Assembly (NCBI RefSeq): GCF_036127095.1
Contig: NZ_CP108006.1
Coordinates: forward strand, 3,720,001-3,784,000
Origin: Streptomyces sp. NBC_00335
GTDB lineage: Bacteria; Actinomycetota; Actinomycetes; Streptomycetales; Streptomycetaceae
DNA: 64,000 nt
Direction: 5' to 3'
A program made the position numbers and the translations under genes. The notes under the pieces are model-generated. The model was given only the letters and a program-made list of their open reading frames with translations. It ran no database searches and had not been told where the DNA came from. Positions 43,640 through 51,256 of this stretch are shown here, one piece after another; positions within the stretch are counted from its first letter, which is position 1, and every line of letters starts with the position of its first letter.

Positions 43640-44356
43640 TCAATCGGCCCGATAGGCCCGCAGGAAGGCGCCCACGCCGCCCGCGATCAGGCGGTCCGTC
43701 TGCTCCTTGGGCAGGGGCACGACCCCGTAGTGCGAGAGCTGCCAGACGGTGTGCGAGGTCAGTGCCATGAAGTGGGCGCCGGCCATCATCGCGTCACCGC
43801 GCAGGTCGATCAGCCCGGCCGCTTCGAGGCCCTCCAGCGCGTCGGCAAGCGCGCGGGACACCGGGCCGGGGCCGGCGTTCACCCAGGCTTCCAGCACCTC
43901 GGGCGGCACGTGGTCGGCCTCGGCGTGGATGTGGCGGACGAGCGCGAAGTGGTCGGCGTAGTCGGTCAGGAGCCCGATGACCCGGTGGGCGAAGTCGACC
44001 AGGTCCCGCTCCAGGTCCTCGGGGCGGGGCGGGCGCACGGGGTTCAGGACGGCTTCGATCTGGGCGATCTGGGCGTCGCGCACCTGCGTCGAGGTCCAGG
44101 TGACGACGGTGGCGAAGAGCATCGCCTTGCCGCCCGGGAAGTGGTTGTAGAGCGTGCGGGTCGAGATGCCGGCCGCGGCGGCGAGCCCGTCGACCGTGGC
44201 CCGGGCGTAGCCCTCACGGCCGAAGACCCCGCAGGACGCGCTCGCGATGGCGAGCTGCTTCTCCAGCTTCTTGGCATTGGTTCCGGGGGTTCCGGCTCCG
44301 GGGGTTCCGGCTCCGGGGGTTCCGGCTCCGGGGATTCCAGGGGTTCCGGTGCTCAC
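43640..44356 (-). CDS. TetR-family repressor
   Basis: A 238-aa regulator. The HTH is near residues 40-75 (YARATVDGLAAAAGISTRTL, YNHFPGGKAMLFATVVTW). The ligand domain follows with helical LVDFAHRVIGLLTDYADHFA and DRLIAGGVGAFLRAY. A peculiar 25-residue N-terminal extension consists of (GAGTP) repeats encoded by three or more 15-bp DNA units at about 44285-44340. GTG 44356 follows GGAGG. Two palindromes between it and the divergent flavin-reductase gene are the likely operators, so it should repress itself and the reductase/exporter pair. Confidence 0.93.
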   Translation of the reverse strand: MSTGTPGIPGAGTPGAGTPGAGTPGTNAKKLEKQLAIASASCGVFGREGYARATVDGLAAAAGISTRTLYNHFPGGKAMLFATVVTWTSTQVRDAQIAQIEAVLNPVRPPRPEDLERDLVDFAHRVIGLLTDYADHFALVRHIHAEADHVPPEVLEAWVNAGPGPVSRALADALEGLEAAGLIDLRGDAMMAGAHFMALTSHTVWQLSHYGVVPLPKEQTDRLIAGGVGAFLRAYRAD

Positions 44357-44390
44357 TGCGCCTCCACGCGGGAAAAACAACGACCGAGAA

Positions 44391-44428
44391 GTACAACGAC
44401 CGTTGCACTTTTTACAACGCCCGTTGTA
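44391..44428. promoter_or_regulatory. Paired TetR operators
   Basis: Site 1 (44391-44408) GTACAACG-AC-CGTTGCAC is a palindrome with one mismatch; site 2 (44413-44428) TACAACG-CC-CGTTGTA is perfect. Centres are 21 bp apart, two helical turns, in the 129-bp divergent gap. Confidence 0.85.
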
Positions 44429-44485
44429 CTTTACCGGAGGAGCGGCCGTACCGAACGGCCGCCCCGCCAACGAGGGGACCCTGCC

Positions 44486-45118
44486 ATGCCCGTCACCAAC
44501 GCTTCCACTCCCGCCACCGCGCCCCACGAGGACGCGCCGCTGCGCGTCGCCGTCATCCTCGGCAGCGTCCGCGAGGGCCGTCAGGGCCCCGCCGTCGCCG
44601 ACTGGTTCCTCGGCGCCGCGCACGCCCTCGGCGGCCTCGACCTCGACCTCATCGACCTCGCCGACGTCGACCTGCCGCTGGTCATGCCCGGCTGGGGCGG
44701 CTCCCCGGACCCGCGGGCGGCCGCCGCCCTCGCGGAGGTCAGCCCGCGGCTGGCCGCCGCCGAGGCCTTCGTCATCGTCACCCCCGAGTACAACCACAGC
44801 TTCCCGGCCGTACTGAAGAACCTCATCGACTGGCACCGCGAGGAGTGGCACGCCAAGCCGGCCGGCTTCGTCTCCTACGGCGGCCTCGGCGGCGGCCTGC
44901 GCGCCGTCGAGCAGCTCCGGCTGGTCTTCGCCGAGCTGCACGCCGTGACCGTCCGCGACTCCGTCAGCCTGCACGGTCCCTGGTCCGGGCTCGGCCCGGA
45001 CGGCGCACCGCGCGACACCGCCGTGGCCGAGGGCGCCGTCAAGGGCATGGTCGGCCAGCTGGCCTGGTGGGGACGCGCGCTGCGCGCCGCCCGCGCGAGC
45101 CGCCCGTACCAGGGCTGA
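44486..45118 (+). CDS. NAD(P)H-dependent FMN reductase-like flavoprotein
   Basis: A 210-aa flavodoxin-fold protein. FMN phosphate loop VILGSVREGRQGPAVADWF at about residues 24-42, and TPEYNHSFPAVLKNLIDW near 95-112, are the family signatures, with SYGGLGGGLRAVEQLR following. These reduce FMN, quinones, azo dyes or chromate. It lies under TetR control and 14 bp ahead of an MFS exporter, so a detoxification cassette for an aromatic or redox-active compound is probable. ATG 44486 follows GAGGGG. Confidence 0.93.
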   Translation: MPVTNASTPATAPHEDAPLRVAVILGSVREGRQGPAVADWFLGAAHALGGLDLDLIDLADVDLPLVMPGWGGSPDPRAAAALAEVSPRLAAAEAFVIVTPEYNHSFPAVLKNLIDWHREEWHAKPAGFVSYGGLGGGLRAVEQLRLVFAELHAVTVRDSVSLHGPWSGLGPDGAPRDTAVAEGAVKGMVGQLAWWGRALRAARASRPYQG

Positions 45119-45132
45119 GGGGCGGCAGGAAG

Positions 45133-46587
45133 ATGCGTACGACCCGAGAACCCGGCGGCCCCGACCAGCCGGCGCCGCCCACGGACCCCGCGATCGCCGC
45201 CGGCTCCCCCGCCTCCGCCTCCGCATCCGCGGCCCTGCTCCGGCGCACCGCGGGAGTCGTCATCGTCGGCTCGGTCATGGCGGTGCTCGACATGACGATC
45301 GTCAACGTCGCCCTGCACCGCCTCTCCGAGGCCTTCCACGCACCACTCGCGACGATCCAGTGGGCCGCCAGCGCCTACACGCTCGCGCTCGCCGCCGTCA
45401 TCCCGGCCTCGGCCTGGACGATGGGCCGCTTCGGCGCCAAACGCACCTACCTGGGCGCCCTCACCCTGTTCTCGCTCGGATCGCTGCTCGCCGCGTGCGC
45501 CTGGAGCGCCGGCAGCCTGATCGCCTTCCGCGCGGTACAGGGCCTCGGCGGCGGGCTGCTCATGCCCGTCGGCATGGCCATGGTGATGCGCACGGCGGAC
45601 CCGGCCCGGCTCGGGCGGGTGATGGCCCTGCTCGGACTGCCCATCATCGTCGGGCCGGTGGCCGGTCCGGTCCTGGGCGGCTGGCTGGTCGACTCGGCGT
45701 CCTGGCAGTGGATCTTCCTGGTCAACCTGCCCGTCGGGGCGGTCGCCCTGGTCCTCGCCGCGAAACTGCTGCGCTCCGACGCCCCGAGCACCCCGGCCTC
45801 CCCGCCGCGGCTGGACGTACCCGGCCTGCTGATGCTGTCCCCGGGCCTCGCCCTGCTCCTCTACGGCCTGGCCCGCGGCGGCGAAGGCGGCACCTTCACC
45901 GCACCCGACGCCCTGCTCCCCACCCTGGCCGGCGCCGCGCTCGTCGCCGCCTTCACCCGCCGGGCCCTGACCGCCCGCGAACCCCTCCTCGACCTGCACC
46001 TCCTGCGCGACCGCACCTTCCGGGCGGGCATCGCCACGCTCGCCCTCTTCACCTGCGGCTACTTCGGGTCCATGCTGCTCGCCCCGATGTACTGGCAGCA
46101 GGGCCGCGGCATGAGCGCGACGGCCGCCGGCCTGCTGGGCGCACCGACCGGCCTCACCGTCGGCCTGGTCATGCAGATCGCCTCCCGCCGCGTCGACAAG
46201 GTCTCCCCGCGCCGCCTGATCCGGGCCGGGATCGCGGTGGGCGCACTGGGCATGGCCCTGACCGCCCTCCAGGCGGGCTCACCGGATGCGGCGCCCTGGC
46301 GGTTCGTCGGCGCCTCGATCGTCATGGGCATCGGCGCCGGCATGGTCATGATGCCGACGATGACCACCGCGAGCCGCGACCTCCCCAGGCCCCACCTGAC
46401 CGCGGCGAGCACCCTCCTGAGCATCAACTCCCAGATCGGCGCCTCGATCGGCACGGCCCTCCTCTCGGTCACCCTGACCGAAACGGGCACGACCCCCACG
46501 GGCTTCCGCACCACCTACGCGATCGCAGCCCTCCTCCTCGCCCTGGCCCTACTCCCGGCCTCCCGCCTCCCCGACCGCCACCCCTGA
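45133..46587 (+). CDS. MFS multidrug exporter, DHA2 (EmrB/QacA) type
   Basis: A 484-aa transporter with about 14 membrane helices. DHA2 signatures are LDMTIVNVALHRLSEAF near residue 53-70, RFGAKRTYLG near 98 (motif A), FRAVQGLGGGLLMPVGMAM near 136, and GPVAGPVLGGWLVDSASWQW (motif C, antiporter) near 178. The N-terminal 35 residues are unstructured. It follows the flavin reductase with a short gap and AGGAAG ribosome site, so both respond to the TetR repressor. Drug or metabolite exporter; substrate unknown. Confidence 0.93.
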   Translation: MRTTREPGGPDQPAPPTDPAIAAGSPASASASAALLRRTAGVVIVGSVMAVLDMTIVNVALHRLSEAFHAPLATIQWAASAYTLALAAVIPASAWTMGRFGAKRTYLGALTLFSLGSLLAACAWSAGSLIAFRAVQGLGGGLLMPVGMAMVMRTADPARLGRVMALLGLPIIVGPVAGPVLGGWLVDSASWQWIFLVNLPVGAVALVLAAKLLRSDAPSTPASPPRLDVPGLLMLSPGLALLLYGLARGGEGGTFTAPDALLPTLAGAALVAAFTRRALTAREPLLDLHLLRDRTFRAGIATLALFTCGYFGSMLLAPMYWQQGRGMSATAAGLLGAPTGLTVGLVMQIASRRVDKVSPRRLIRAGIAVGALGMALTALQAGSPDAAPWRFVGASIVMGIGAGMVMMPTMTTASRDLPRPHLTAASTLLSINSQIGASIGTALLSVTLTETGTTPTGFRTTYAIAALLLALALLPASRLPDRHP

Positions 46588-46999
46588 CCGGCCTCCGGAA
46601 AATGCCACTACACCCGCGGGCCGACGGCCGACCCGCATCGCGGTGCCGTGCACGATCGTCACCTCGCTCGCCACAGGAGGCCCGGCCCGCTGGGCATGGC
46701 AGTCCCACCCGCCGAGAAGACGCTCCGCGGGGGTATGAAGAAGCCCCAGGTCACGGCGAGTGAGTCCTGGGGCCGATCCGAGCCGACTTCGGGGCACGGC
46801 AGGCGGAATCCGGTGCGGCCGCGCTCGGCCCGTGATGGAATCAACACGACAGCCGTAGCGGCTCGACGGTACGGAGTCGACTGCCGTCGGGAGCGAGTCA
46901 CGATCGTGAGGCCGGAGCACGAAGCACCGGATGGCGTGGCTCTCCGTTTCACGGCGGCGGTGGAGCTTGGGAGGGGCCGGCGGGGACGGGGAGGAATCG
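46588..46999. other. Left border of the defence island, no gene seen
   Basis: A 412-bp gap. It contains an 8-bp hairpin GCCCCAGG/CCTGGGGC (46743-46773) and no convincing coding sequence. In-frame extension of the methyltransferase to 46931 lacks a ribosome site. I found no integrase, tRNA or direct repeat that would mark an attachment site. Confidence 0.6.
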
Positions 47000-47992
47000 T
47001 TGAGCGGGCTGAGTTTTGTCGACATCTGCTCGGGGGCAGGTGGACTCGCTCTGGGGCTGGAACGAGCGGGTTTCACGCCTCGACTCCTCTTGGACAACGA
47101 GCCGACTGCCTGCGAGACGCTCAAAGCCAACCGGCCGCATTGGAACGTGCTGAAAGCGGACCTCCTCGACTTCGACCCCGTGGACCACCCCGAGGTGTAC
47201 GACGTCGATCTCCTGGCAGCCGGCCTCCCCAGGGTGAGGTCGAGCGCGACGGTGATGCGTCGGTCGGACGCCGAGTTGCGCCTCATCGAGGCGACCGCCT
47301 ATCTGGTCCACGCCGTCCAGCCTCGTGCACTGATCATCGAGAACGTGCCCACCCTGGTCGACGAGGACTCCTTGGCCCCGATACGGGACTTTCTCCGCGA
47401 AGAATTGGAGCACCTCGGCTACGCACTGACCTGGTTCATCCTGAACGCTTCCGACTTCGGAGTGCCCCAGCACCGCTTGCAAGGCATCGTCGTGGCCGTC
47501 AAACAGCAGTGGGCCAGCGCCTTCCGACCGCCCCGACCCAGCGTCCACCAGCACGTGTCCGTCGGGGCGGCGCTGGCGCCGTCGATGCGTTCCTGCGGCT
47601 GGCCGGACGCAGACCGTTGGGCGGCCCAGGCGGCGAGCGTGGCACCTACCTTGGTGGGTGGATCCAAGACGCACGGAGGCCCCGACTTCGGACCGAGCGG
47701 CACGAAGGCCAAGTGGCGACGGATGGGGGTCTACACGAAGTCGTTCGGAAACGAACCGCCCGGCCCCGACTTCACATGGGATCCGTCACTCGGTGACGAC
47801 GGACTGGTACGGATCACGGTGGACCAGACCGCCCTGCTCCAAGCCTTCCCCGAAGCGTGGCGGATCTCCGGCCTCAAGACCGCCCGGTACCGCCAGATCG
47901 GCCACGCGACCCCGCCGCCGGTCGGAGAGGCGCTGGGACGGGCCGTAGCCGAAGCGTTGAACCGGGATCCGCGAGGGCCCGCGGCCGGCTAG
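47000..47992 (+). CDS. C5 cytosine methyltransferase homologue lacking the catalytic PCQ motif
   Basis: A 330-aa protein of the Dcm fold. The AdoMet motif I FVDICSGAGGLALGLERAGF is at residues 6-25, motif VI IIENVPTLVDED near 112-123, motif VIII VPQHRLQGIVVAV near 155-167, and motif X GHATPPPVGEALGRA near the C-terminus. At motif IV (residues 70-83), where active enzymes have GG-P-PCQ with the nucleophilic Cys, it reads LLAAGLPRVRSSAT: no Cys. The start TTG 47000 has the best ribosome site in the area (GGGGAGGAA, 46989-46997). It lies 11 bp before a catalytically complete methyltransferase, suggesting a heterodimer, or a non-catalytic specificity subunit. Confidence 0.9.
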   Translation: MSGLSFVDICSGAGGLALGLERAGFTPRLLLDNEPTACETLKANRPHWNVLKADLLDFDPVDHPEVYDVDLLAAGLPRVRSSATVMRRSDAELRLIEATAYLVHAVQPRALIIENVPTLVDEDSLAPIRDFLREELEHLGYALTWFILNASDFGVPQHRLQGIVVAVKQQWASAFRPPRPSVHQHVSVGAALAPSMRSCGWPDADRWAAQAASVAPTLVGGSKTHGGPDFGPSGTKAKWRRMGVYTKSFGNEPPGPDFTWDPSLGDDGLVRITVDQTALLQAFPEAWRISGLKTARYRQIGHATPPPVGEALGRAVAEALNRDPRGPAAG

Positions 47993-48003
47993 ACTTCCGC
48001 CAC

Positions 48004-49365
48004 ATGACCAGCTCGGCGCACCACCAGCCCATCCTCGACAACCCCTTTGTCCTGGACCTCTTCGCAGGACCCGGAGGGCTGGATGTCGCTGCGCAGGGGC
48101 TCGATCTCCCGAGTCTCGGCATCGAGTGGGACAAAAGTGCGTGCCTCACGCGATACGCGGCCGGGCTGGACACTCTTCACGCCGACGTGAGCGCGGCACG
48201 CAGGGATTCCTTCGAGTCCCTGCCGCCGGAGATCAACGTGCTCGCAGGTGGCCCTCCGTGTCAGACGTACTCTGTGGCCGGGCACGGCGCCGGACGCCAA
48301 GCCTTGGACCAGGTCGCGAAGTACATCGAGCGGCTGATGGCCGGCGAGTCCGACCAGAAGATCGACGAGGATCTGAAAACCCTCACCGATCCGCGCACCG
48401 CGTTGGTCCTCGAACCTCTCCGATACGCGATTCAGGCGACCAGGAGCCCTAATCGGGGGCACCGCCCGTACGACGTCATCGTCCTGGAGCAGGTCCCTGC
48501 GGTGGCCCCGCTCTGGAGGCACTACGCCAAGGTCCTGGAGGAGACGGGGCTCCCCGACGGGACCAAGTACAAGGTCGTCGTCGACATCCTCGCCACCGAG
48601 ACCTACGGGGTGCCTCAGACACGCTCCCGCGCTGTACTGATCGCTCGGCGTGAAGGGCTCGGAGAGCCCTCGCTCCCCCGTCGGACCCACCATGCCTATG
48701 AAGCGAAGGAATGGAATCGGAAGAACGGGACGCGCGAACCCGACCAGGCCGCGGAACAGGTCCATCAACCGACTCTTGACGACGGCGCCCCCGCATCGAA
48801 GAGGGACGAGGAGCCACAGCCCTGGAAGTCGATGCGGGATGCCCTTGGGAATCCGGTGGGCTCGCACCCGGGACGTCCGAAGCCCTTCCTGGTCCGCTCG
48901 AACTACGGCAGTTCCGGGATTCCGGGAAGGCGTGGAGTGCGGACCGACCAGCAGCCCGCCGCCACCGTCACCGGCCGCATCTCCCGCTTCGTGGTCTTCG
49001 AGCACCTCGACGAGAACATCGTCTACGAGGGCCCTCGGTTCAGCATGAACGAGGCCGGGCTGCTGCAGACCTTCCCGCCGGACTATCCGTGGTCCGGTAC
49101 GGCGCAGGCCCAGCAGGTGGGCAACGCGGTACCGCCGCTGTTCGGTGCACACCTGCTGAGCGCCGCTCTGGGGCTCCCCAAGCCGGACCCGGAGGCGTTG
49201 CGGAAGCCGTGGCAGCCGGCCACGGAGGAGCAGCGGGCCAAGCTGCGTAGCAGCGGCTGCGGGGCCGCCGACGCTTGCACCGACAGGTGCCCGCGCCCCA
49301 CGGACCAGGTGCCGCCCCCTTCCTCCGTGCGCCCTCGTAAGAGCAAGAAGGCGTCGGCGAAGTAG
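48004..49365 (+). CDS. C5 cytosine DNA methyltransferase
   Basis: A 453-aa methyltransferase with all key motifs: I FVLDLFAGPGGLDVAAQ (15-31), IV LAGGPPCQTYSVAG with catalytic Cys86, VI VIVLEQVPAVAP (158-169, Glu retained though the usual Asn is Gln), VIII GVPQTRSRAVLIARR near 202, IX near 315, and X QVGNAVPPLFGAHLLSAAL near 388. The region 215-300 is the target-recognition domain. It would modify host DNA, protecting it from the island's effectors; target sequence unknown. ATG 48004 has only a weak ribosome site, so it is likely coupled to the gene before it. DISARM class 2 systems carry a C5 methyltransferase (DrmMII). Confidence 0.93.
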   Translation: MTSSAHHQPILDNPFVLDLFAGPGGLDVAAQGLDLPSLGIEWDKSACLTRYAAGLDTLHADVSAARRDSFESLPPEINVLAGGPPCQTYSVAGHGAGRQALDQVAKYIERLMAGESDQKIDEDLKTLTDPRTALVLEPLRYAIQATRSPNRGHRPYDVIVLEQVPAVAPLWRHYAKVLEETGLPDGTKYKVVVDILATETYGVPQTRSRAVLIARREGLGEPSLPRRTHHAYEAKEWNRKNGTREPDQAAEQVHQPTLDDGAPASKRDEEPQPWKSMRDALGNPVGSHPGRPKPFLVRSNYGSSGIPGRRGVRTDQQPAATVTGRISRFVVFEHLDENIVYEGPRFSMNEAGLLQTFPPDYPWSGTAQAQQVGNAVPPLFGAHLLSAALGLPKPDPEALRKPWQPATEEQRAKLRSSGCGAADACTDRCPRPTDQVPPPSSVRPRKSKKASAK

Positions 49366-49382
49366 CCCGAGCAGGGCCCAGG

Positions 49383-50261
49383 TCAATCCCCGCTCTTCCT
49401 GCCCCTGACCGGCGCAGTCTCGAACAGCTCCGCGAAGTAGCCGGTGAGCGCCGCTACGGACTCCTCCGGGACAGGGTCCTCGTCGGGCCCGTTCGGGAGT
49501 TCGTACCGCTCGACCGGTGGCGCCGATTCCGCTTCCGCGATCCAGTCCCGCAGTCGGGCGGGGTCGCGGGGCTGGTCCGGCGCGAGGATGTCGTAGAGCA
49601 AGGTCGCTCCCACGGTATTGATCGCGACGCTGAGGCCGTTGACCTCTCGCCCGCCGGAGACCTGGCCGCTCCTCAGGAGACGGACCAGGGCCTGAGCGGT
49701 GGGACGGTGATCGATCAGCTCGGTCCGGAGAACGGTGTGGATGAGGTCCTGATTTCCGCAGGCGACCTCTACCGGCTCGTAGTCCGACCCGTTCCGGAAG
49801 AGTTCGGCCGCCCACCACAGGCGCGAGAAACACTGCCGGTCCGCGGGGCCACGGAAGCGCTCGGCGGCGATGCGCCTTTCCGGCCTGTTGGCCGTCGGCT
49901 CCGGCTGGTGCCGCCAGACCACATAGTCCGGGGCCACAGCCAGGGCGAGGTGGTTCCACAGACGCTTGTCCGCCGCTTCCCGCCGCGTCAGGCGCAGCGT
50001 GGCATGGAGCCGAGGCGCGAGCCAGGCGTCGGCGCGGGTGCGGTCCTCCCGGAACTCGAACATGGCGTCCTCCACCAGGCTCCGGATCGGCTCGACCCAC
50101 CACCTGGCGTCGCCCTCGGGGAGCGGCTCGACTACCTTGGCGAGATCGATGCCGCCGTGAACCTGTTCGCCTTTGAGGAGCTCCTCGGTGAGAAACGGAT
50201 CGACGGCAGAGGTGGCGAGCAGCCCCAGGCGCTCCGGCACGTGGTTCGGTTGGGTGATCAC
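49383..50261 (-). CDS. DUF6339-like protein
   Basis: A 292-aa soluble protein that I recognise as resembling the DUF6339 family, found in predicted defence loci. It has a predominantly helical core (RLWNHLALAVAPDYVVWRHQ, FSRLWWAAELFRNG, LIHTVLRTELIDHRPTAQAL) with no recognisable nuclease or nucleotide-binding signature. It may act as an effector or scaffold. The GTG at 50261 overlaps the TGA of the upstream gene (GTGA), so it is translationally coupled. Last gene of the three-gene minus-strand operon; convergent with the methyltransferase (17-bp gap). Confidence 0.72.
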   Translation of the reverse strand: MITQPNHVPERLGLLATSAVDPFLTEELLKGEQVHGGIDLAKVVEPLPEGDARWWVEPIRSLVEDAMFEFREDRTRADAWLAPRLHATLRLTRREAADKRLWNHLALAVAPDYVVWRHQPEPTANRPERRIAAERFRGPADRQCFSRLWWAAELFRNGSDYEPVEVACGNQDLIHTVLRTELIDHRPTAQALVRLLRSGQVSGGREVNGLSVAINTVGATLLYDILAPDQPRDPARLRDWIAEAESAPPVERYELPNGPDEDPVPEESVAALTGYFAELFETAPVRGRKSGD

Positions 50262-51253
50262 GTCTCACTCTCGCGGTTCATCTGTTCCAGGCTGCGGATG
50301 ACAAAGGCAAGCGCCTTGGTGGCATCGGCGCGGCGGACCGCCGCGTAATGGATACGCGTCTGTAGCTCCACCCACCCCGATTCGCCGGTGCGCCGGCGAT
50401 GGACCTGCCGTAGGGCCTCCTCGACATGGACGCCGGGAATCACGTCCGGGAGCATCTCCCGTAGCACCTCGCCCTGCCAGTCGGTGGGGAAGACCGGCCC
50501 GCCACCGGGTTCCACCTCGAGATCGCCGATGGCACCGTGAAACACTGCGGTCCAGACGTCGGTGGACATCTGGGCGACCAAGAGGTCACGCACCTTGCTG
50601 TCCACACCCGAGCCATTGCTGTCCAGCAGATCGATGACACCTTCGACATCGGTGTTTACGAACACGGTGGGGACCCTGGACGAGGTGTCCACGACCCAGG
50701 GCGCGTCGGCGTAGGCCTGGAGCCACTCCCGGGAGCTTCTCTTGAACGACGCTTTCTGAACGTCGAGCTGGAGCCCACGGACGGGCTCGTCCGAAACCGT
50801 GTCGATGATCCAACTCCGGTCGGTCTCGGCGATCGACCGTCCGCGCACTCCTTCCACTGTCCCGATGGCGTACACGGCGACGGAGGCCCGCGCCAGGTGA
50901 TCGTCACGGAACACCTCCAGCGAGCCGGACCAGTCCCGGCCGTCACCCGTGTCGAGCGTGAGATTCGCAGAGGTACGGACATTGGTCTCGCCGTCCGTGA
51001 GTACGGCAAGGACACACAGATCCGACCAGGGCGCGTCCGGCGCGTTCGCCCCGGGCGGCAGCGTCGCCGAAACACCGATCCTGGCGCTCACCCATTCCGT
51101 GTGGCCCTCGATGCCGAGCGCGACAGCCTGCTGTTGGTTCGAGTACGCGGTGGTCTCCAACTGGTCGCGGGTGCCGTCGGAGAGCTTGAGAGAGACAGAG
51201 GTCACTCTGAGCGCGATCGGCCGGTTGAGCCGCTTGTACGGGTAGAACTTCAC
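50258..51253 (-). CDS. Unknown 331-aa protein in the GHKL operon
   Basis: Not recognised. The first 170 residues are rich in strand-forming segments (IALRVTSVSLKLSDG, WVSARIGVSATLPPG, DLCVLAVLTDG), as in a beta-sandwich or adaptor domain; the last 160 are helical and charged (TKALAFVIRSLEQMN). I see no catalytic or metal-binding motif. The GTG start lies 3 bp after the stop of the XRE-GHKL gene and its stop overlaps the start of the DUF6339-like gene, so it acts with both. Such middle genes in GHKL systems often connect ATPase and effector. Confidence 0.7.
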   Translation of the reverse strand: MKFYPYKRLNRPIALRVTSVSLKLSDGTRDQLETTAYSNQQQAVALGIEGHTEWVSARIGVSATLPPGANAPDAPWSDLCVLAVLTDGETNVRTSANLTLDTGDGRDWSGSLEVFRDDHLARASVAVYAIGTVEGVRGRSIAETDRSWIIDTVSDEPVRGLQLDVQKASFKRSSREWLQAYADAPWVVDTSSRVPTVFVNTDVEGVIDLLDSNGSGVDSKVRDLLVAQMSTDVWTAVFHGAIGDLEVEPGGGPVFPTDWQGEVLREMLPDVIPGVHVEEALRQVHRRRTGESGWVELQTRIHYAAVRRADATKALAFVIRSLEQMNRESET

Positions 51254-51256
51254 TGG

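Noticed and set aside
46588..46999. Integrase, tRNA or attachment site at the island border
   Set aside because: No integrase-like frame, no tRNA cloverleaf and no direct repeat were found, so a prophage or integrative element is not supported.
47229..47245. Frameshift or sequencing error causing loss of the PCQ motif in the first methyltransferase
   Set aside because: The frame is continuous on both sides with good motifs VI, VIII and X, and no one- or two-base change would restore PCQ there.
46549..47286. Minus-strand open frame across the island border
   Set aside because: Overlaps the methyltransferase AdoMet motif in antisense and has no family resemblance.
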